Shown here one piece after another: positions 59,700 through 64,000 of a stretch of 64,000 bases of DNA. The first letter of the stretch is position 1, and the number at the start of each line of letters is the position of its first letter. Under the pieces are notes generated by a model. The model searched no databases, was not told the origin of the DNA, and worked only from the letters and a program-made list of their open reading frames with translations. Origin of the DNA: Bagarius yarrelli (Eukaryota; Chordata; Actinopteri; Siluriformes; Sisoridae); contig VCAZ01000202.1 of NCBI GenBank assembly GCA_005784505.1, positions 483,640 through 547,639 on the forward strand, given 5' to 3'. The position numbers and the translations under genes were made by a program.

Positions 59700-59985
59700 G
59701 GAAGTGGTGGCTTAGAGGCTAAGGTGTTGGACTGATACCAAAAAGACATCATTTGGCAGACACCCTTATCCAGAGCAATTAACATTAATCTCATTTACAC
59801 AACTGAACAATTGGGGATTAAGGGCCTTGCTCATGGGCCCAACAGTGTTGGTTTGGCAAGGCTGGGAATCGAACCCACTATCTTTGGGTTGGTAGTCCAA
59901 CACCTTAACCATGAGCCACCCATAAAGAGAATTAATGTAGTCATTCTGGATAAGGGTGTCTGCCAAATGCTGTAAACGTGTAAAA
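59700..59985. mobile_element. SINE inserted in a SINE (both family A)
   Basis: A plus-oriented head (59700-59740, GAAGTGGTGGCTTAGAGGCT) and tail (59937-59985, CATTCTGGATAAGGGTGTCT) are separated by a minus-oriented, near full-length copy (59749-59925; CATTTGGCAGACACCCTTAT to CTTAACCATGAGCCACCC). A further core fragment follows at 59992-60025. Confidence 0.8.
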
Positions 59986-60025
59986 GAAAGAAGACGTTGG
60001 TAGACGCCCGTATTCAGAGTGATCT

Positions 60026-60290
60026 TGTTTCTGCATACAGTCCAGTTGGTGGATCAGCACGGAGACAATGAGCCCCAGAGGCAGATTATCTCGCAGTGAT
60101 GAGGTCATCTGCCTCTCCCATCCAGACAGGACCAAGGAAACTTCGCTGCATCATGAAATATCCTGCTGGTTCGTCTGGTCAGAGAAGAACCGGCCCCCCT
60201 GACTGAAGCTTTTTTTTTTTTACCTCCTTTTTGTCACCGATGGAGTTTTGATTCTTGGCCCTGTCGTCTTTGGATTGCTTAGGAAAATTA
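60026..60290. mobile_element. Dispersed fish repeat fragment
   Basis: GACAATGAGCCCCAGAGGCA, then ACCGATGGAGTTTTGATTCT and CCCTGTCGTCTTTGGATTGC, resemble a common fish interspersed repeat (usual text GGAGTTTTTCCTTGCC). Class unknown. Confidence 0.45.
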
Positions 60291-61069
60291 CAATTACTGT
60301 TGACGCCAGAATTTTTTTTTCAAGTTTAGGAACAATAGAAACACAGACTGTAAGGAACTCAAAATTAAACTAATTGCAGATGTTTATTATTTCCTATATT
60401 ATTTACTGCTTAGTGGCAATAATAATGGAGCTGGCTTTTATAATAACAATGACAATTAAGTAAATCATAACAAATTCTATGTTACCATATGTAATATTAA
60501 TGATATAATTACAATCTTGACAATTTGAAGAATAATAGTTTACACTGTGATAATATATTATTTAGTTTTATTTTAATATTGAGAAAGTTGCAAATAAATG
60601 GAAATTAGTTTATTTAAGTCTTGAGAATTTATATTCACCTGATAAACAACTTTGTGACGAATTAAGATATACACTCAGTTTCTAGTTTTTTTGATTAACA
60701 CTGCCACCACCGTGTGGACAAAATGTATTCTCATCGAATTTCGAGGTACTCGTATAATTACGTCACTTGTTTTTTGCTTTAACACATGCTTATATAGCAC
60801 TATATTTTATTTTATTTTTAAATCCCAGACATGTTTATTAGATATATTATTTATAATATTTGTATATTTTAGCATTTTTTTCCTTTTGTACCTATTTTTT
60901 AAAAATCGTATTTTAATGTCAAAATGTTTCAAGTACATTTCATTGTATATGTGATATATATTTGCATAAACTAACCACATAAGTGTGTGTTCCCCAATCT
61001 CTTGGCAAAGGTTGGAAGCTAACTATTATGTAGGATGTCTGTATATACTGTATTATTAAAATGTCCTCT
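60291..61069. other. Intergenic, nothing recognised
   Basis: Strongly AT-rich; no gene signal. Confidence 0.5.
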
Positions 61070-61376
61070 AAAAGGAACTAACATGCCGTTCCAGCAGGAC
61101 AATTCCCCCGTGCACAAAGCCCCTAAGCTCCGTAAAGACATGGTGTTTATAGCACAGAATTGACTTAAACCCCACTGAACACCTTTAAGATAAACTTAAT
61201 CACCGACTGCACCCAGACGTCTTCCACTCAACAGCGTCTGATCTTAATAATACTCATGTGGATTTAATTAGCAAATTCCCAAAGCCACAATCTACAACCT
61301 AGTGGAAAGGCTTTCCAGAAGTCTGGAGGTTATTATAGGAGTAAGAGTAAGACGAAATCTGGAATAGGGGCATTAT
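61070..61376. mobile_element. Tc1-related repeat family C, left end missing
   Basis: GTTCCAGCAGGACAATTCCC, GTGCACAAAGCCCCTAAGC, CTAGTGGAAAGGCTTTCCAG and AGTCTGGAGGTTATTATAGG. Confidence 0.7.
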
Positions 61377-61636
61377 GGGGCACTGGTGGCTCAAATGATT
61401 AAGTTGCTGATCTGAAGACTACAAACACCTGGGTTCAAGCCCCACCACCAACAAGCCAACCACTGTTAGGTCCTTGAGCAAGACCCTTAACCCTTCCTGC
61501 TCCAGGGGCATTGTATCATAGCTGACCCTGCGCTCTCACCCCCAACTTACTAAGATGGGATATGCAAAAAACACTGCATTTCATTGCCTATGTACATTGG
61601 ACAATAAAAATGATTTTTATTTTTTTTTTTTTTTTT
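61377..61636 (+). mobile_element. SINE family B, full length with T-rich end
   Basis: CACTGGTGGCTCAAATGATT, AACACCTGGGTTCAAGCCCC, CTTGAGCAAGACCCTTAACC, TTGTATCATAGCTGACCCTG and TTTCATTGCCTATGTACATT in order. Confidence 0.85.
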
Positions 61637-62428
61637 ACGGTGGACATGATTTTGCAGAGTAGGATGTGATCCTAGATTAACACATTGTTGATCCCGAATC
61701 AACATTTTATTCAACCGATTATAACCATTTGATGTCATCAGTGTGTGTTGACCAAACAAACCCGCCTCAATCCATTTTAAATGATATTAAAATAATTGAT
61801 GATAGTCCAGGAACAACATTAGTGAATTTAGACTGTATTTATTATAATGATCCAAAATAAACATTATTGAATTTAGATAGTGAATCATAAACGATCGTTA
61901 ATGAACAATTGAATGTGAAAAAGCTTTGAAACGATGACCCTGTTGAACCACAGTAGAACAACAGCCTTACTATAAAACATGGTTTATAGCTCAGCTTATT
62001 GTTGCACAGCTGTGTAAATGAGACACATGTAAGTTGCTCTGGATAAGGTTGTCTGCCAAATGCTGTAAATGTAACAATCACAAGTCAGATTTTTTTTTTA
62101 ATTACGAATGTGGAAAAAACATTGAGTGCACATCTAAATATATTTTACTGCACACACACACATCTATTTTTGGTCACGAAGGCGAGAGAAATGTTCACAC
62201 ATTAACTAAACTGCACAGACATGTTGTATGCAATTGTTCAGTTTAACATGTGAAGTATTACACTATTATGTCTTTTTTATAATATTACAAACGGTACGTA
62301 CCGATGACATCAAATGGTTATGATTGATTGATTGATTGATTGATTAAAAGGTTGATTTAAGATTAACAAATGATATAATGGGATAAATCCAGGATTACAT
62401 CCTACTTGGCAAAATCACGTCCAACGGA
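61637..62428. mobile_element. Transposon relic with about 100-bp terminal inverted repeats
   Basis: Left arm 61637-61740 (TGATTTTGCAGAGTAGGATG to ATAACCATTTGATGTCATCA) is complementary to 62300-62428 (TGACATCAAATGGTTAT to CATCCTACTTGGCAAAATCA), apart from a (TGAT)n expansion at 62321-62345. The interior has no intact gene and includes a SINE tail. Superfamily unknown. Confidence 0.75.
62019..62074 (+). mobile_element. SINE family A tail inside the long-TIR element
   Basis: ATGTAAGTTGCTCTGGATAA and TGTCTGCCAAATGCTGTAAA. Confidence 0.75.
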
Positions 62429-63100
62429 TGTTTACACATACAGATGTGATGGTCTAATTCTCTGTTGAGGTTTTAGTCTCTGCTCTGTGTGTCATTCGAC
62501 TTGTCATTAATGGGGCAGTGGGATATTCATCTCTGCTTAAAGAGGGCAGTAAACCAGCACTGTAGTAGCTTTAGTCTGTCCATGTCTGTCCAAACTTAAA
62601 GCCAAACACCACCATTAATGCCATCATACTTTCCATCTTTATCATATACCTACAGTTATTACTTAACTGACTTTACAATTTTTAATGTTTTTGCATCAGC
62701 CAGCAAATGTTGAGTGAGAAATGAATCACGTGACATCAAAGAGGATTTTTTTTTTTTTTTCTGTTTTTAAGAAAAACTAGCTGATGGTATGTCTTCTTGT
62801 GACGTCACATGGACATCTTTCATCCTTTTTTAAAGCGAATAACAAAAATACGGTAAAACAGATTAGCAATACAATCACTAACCATACAATATAAATCTTA
62901 ATTTTATTGTAATTGACTTTATTTAAGGGTGGAGTTTTCCTTTGTTCTTTATGTGTGTAAAATTTAAATACATTTCCTCTTTATTTTGGTGTAGTTTTAT
63001 GCCAACTAAAAATAATGTACAATAATGTCTTCTCCTTGTTGGACGTGAGAGAAAAACACAAGGAAAATGCTGGAGGCGGGGAAGATCACATTTTTTTTAT
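62429..63100. other. Upstream region of the nupr gene, nothing recognised
   Basis: AT-rich with a T run at 62745-62760; no repeat family recognised. Confidence 0.5.
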
Positions 63101-63168
63101 CCAATCAACGAGCAAGAACTCAACCACGTGCTCCCAAGGCGTCTCAAAACACAGATAAAATCACGTGA
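63101..63168 (+). promoter_or_regulatory. CCAAT box and two CACGTG E-boxes upstream of the nupr gene
   Basis: CCAAT stands at 63101, CACGTG at 63125-63130 and TCACGTGAC at 63161-63169, about 90-155 bp before the start codon. The last is close to the CLEAR/USF palindrome GTCACGTGAC. An AGATAAAA at about 63152 could act as a weak TATA element. Function is inferred from motifs only. Confidence 0.5.
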
Positions 63169-63257
63169 CCTCGTGTGTTGTTTATGCACAGAAGTGAAGT
63201 CGAGGCGAGTCGTGTGCAAGGTGATTTTTAATTTTGTGCAGAAACAGAGAAAGAAAC

Positions 63258-63488
63258 ATGGCCACCGATATTGAACGGCTGGTTCTGTTCGAAGAGGCGC
63301 ACTATGACCAGTATGATTATTATAACCTGGATGAATATGCGTGTCATGCAGGGGGGAAAGGAAGAACGAAGAAAGAAATCGGATTAAACACTAACCGCCA
63401 TTGTCCTGCAGGACACGAGAGAAAAATCGCCGAAAAATTCAGAAATAGCGAATTGAAGCGAAGGAGAACTAAAAGTGCTTCGTCTTGA
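63258..63488 (+). CDS. nupr1: NUPR1/NUPR2-like nuclear protein, 76 aa, single exon
   Basis: This is a small, basic, disordered chromatin-associated protein of the NUPR (p8/Com-1) family, which is induced by stress and acts as a transcription cofactor. The acidic, tyrosine-rich N-terminal half (DQYDYYNLDEY, residues 17-27) is followed by GGKGRTKKE (32-40) and NTNRHCPAGHERK (44-56), the family signature. A basic tail, KFRNSELKRRRTK (60-72), can serve as a nuclear localisation signal. The start at 63258 has an AAAC-ATG-G context. An upstream in-frame ATG at 63234 would add only eight residues and is less likely. No intron interrupts the frame. Whether it is orthologous to nupr1 or to the intronless nupr2 is not settled from sequence alone, so the symbol is provisional. 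Upstream are a CCAAT box and two CACGTG E-boxes. It diverges from vkorc1l1. Confidence 0.88.
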   Translation: MATDIERLVLFEEAHYDQYDYYNLDEYACHAGGKGRTKKEIGLNTNRHCPAGHERKIAEKFRNSELKRRRTKSASS

Positions 63489-63611
63489 ACGACGTGTATG
63501 TGGTAAGAAAGTAAATAACGTGGTGTTTTTTGTGTATAATTGGCTAATCTTCTTTTCCATCTTGTGGTCTGCTATTTGTCCTGGCATGTTCCTCATCCCA
63601 GCCTGTTGTGT

Positions 63612-63617
63612 AATAAA
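63612..63617 (+). terminator. Probable polyadenylation signal of the nupr gene
   Basis: AATAAA lies about 125 bp after the stop codon and is followed by T- and GT-rich sequence. A second AATAAA-like site is at about 63659. Confidence 0.5.
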
Positions 63618-63699
63618 CTGCCACTGTAGTTCTTCCCTTTTTGTTGTTGGTGTTATTTTAATAAATACTAATTTAATAAGCATTGTTTTACTGTCTATC

Positions 63700-64000
63700 T
63701 ATTAATTGTAACTTCTTTAAATGCTTTTCTATGCCAGGTCAGGATTGCCCACACTGGTTGACTTGAGAATCGGATCTTAATGGCTGTTGTACTCTTTTCC
63801 TGCCTTGTTGAACGAGAACGCGCGCACATTTTCCTGCCTCGTGAGCGCGCATCCTTGATTCCGCGTGTCCGCGTTTCCATCTGTGGACGCGGATGCGGAG
63901 TCCGGTTGCAGCTGCGCACGAACAACCGCGTTTCGTTTGGGTGTTGGCCCTCTCTAAAATGTTTTTATTCTGTGTGTTGTGGTGGTGTGTTTTAAAATGT
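63700..64000. other. CpG-enriched edge of window
   Basis: 63815-63935 is rich in CpG (GAGAACGCGCGCACA, GACGCGGATGCGGAG), unlike its surroundings. It could be a regulatory island or the 5' region of a gene beyond the window. Frames of 71-76 codons here match nothing I know. Confidence 0.35.

Noticed and set aside
63780..63995. 71-codon frame at the window edge
   Set aside because: CpG-rich sequence gives open frames on both strands; no family similarity.

Overview
The window is vertebrate nuclear DNA, almost certainly from a ray-finned (teleost) fish. It is AT-rich, its genes are split by many introns, and it is full of degraded fish-type transposons: tRNA-derived SINEs with a V-SINE-like core, Tc1/mariner relics, hAT-type elements and LINE tails. 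The density of the SINE core and of Tc1-like relics would fit an otophysan such as a catfish, but the species call is a guess. I see no bacterial, phage or CRISPR features.

Three protein-coding genes can be supported. (1) gusb, lysosomal beta-glucuronidase, lies on the + strand at 30500-41627. Twelve exons join in frame to 637 residues with both catalytic glutamates. (2) vkorc1l1, a vitamin K epoxide reductase complex subunit 1-like protein, lies on the - strand at 59417-46542. Three exons join to 173 residues with both cysteine pairs. (3) A nupr1/nupr2-like small nuclear stress protein lies on the + strand at 63258-63488, as one uninterrupted 76-residue frame. gusb and vkorc1l1 converge tail to tail about 4.9 kb apart. 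vkorc1l1 and the nupr gene diverge head to head about 3.8 kb apart. From general knowledge GUSB and VKORC1L1 are also convergent neighbours in human, so this looks like an old syntenic block. The three proteins act in different pathways (lysosomal glycosaminoglycan breakdown, ER vitamin K reduction, nuclear stress response); nothing suggests they work as one system.

Layout: 1-29.7 kb is a gene desert of mobile-element remains and simple repeats. It includes a Tc1-like element with a nested LINE tail and a templated duplication (0.8-3.9 kb), a hAT insertion with an exact 8-bp target duplication carrying a broken ZMYM1-like reading frame (11.2-12.2 kb), a Tc1/LINE junction (17 kb), a 24-bp minisatellite (24.9-25.6 kb) and a near-perfect inverted repeat (27.0 kb). 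A tandem AT-rich array (29.8-30.2 kb) ends just before the gusb promoter, which has a YY1-type site and four MiT/TFE-type M-boxes. The gusb introns hold SINEs, one of which supplies the acceptor region of exon 6, and several hAT-like MITEs. The 41.6-46.5 kb interval holds further MITEs. The vkorc1l1 introns (46.8-59.2 kb) hold a 1.4-kb hAT relic. The divergent interval 59.6-63.2 kb holds a SINE inserted in a SINE and an element with about 100-bp terminal inverted repeats.

I did not find a convincing new biological system. The items most worth checking are the SINE-derived splice acceptor, the M-box cluster, the VKORC1-type TTYA motif in vkorc1l1, and the well-delimited non-autonomous transposons.
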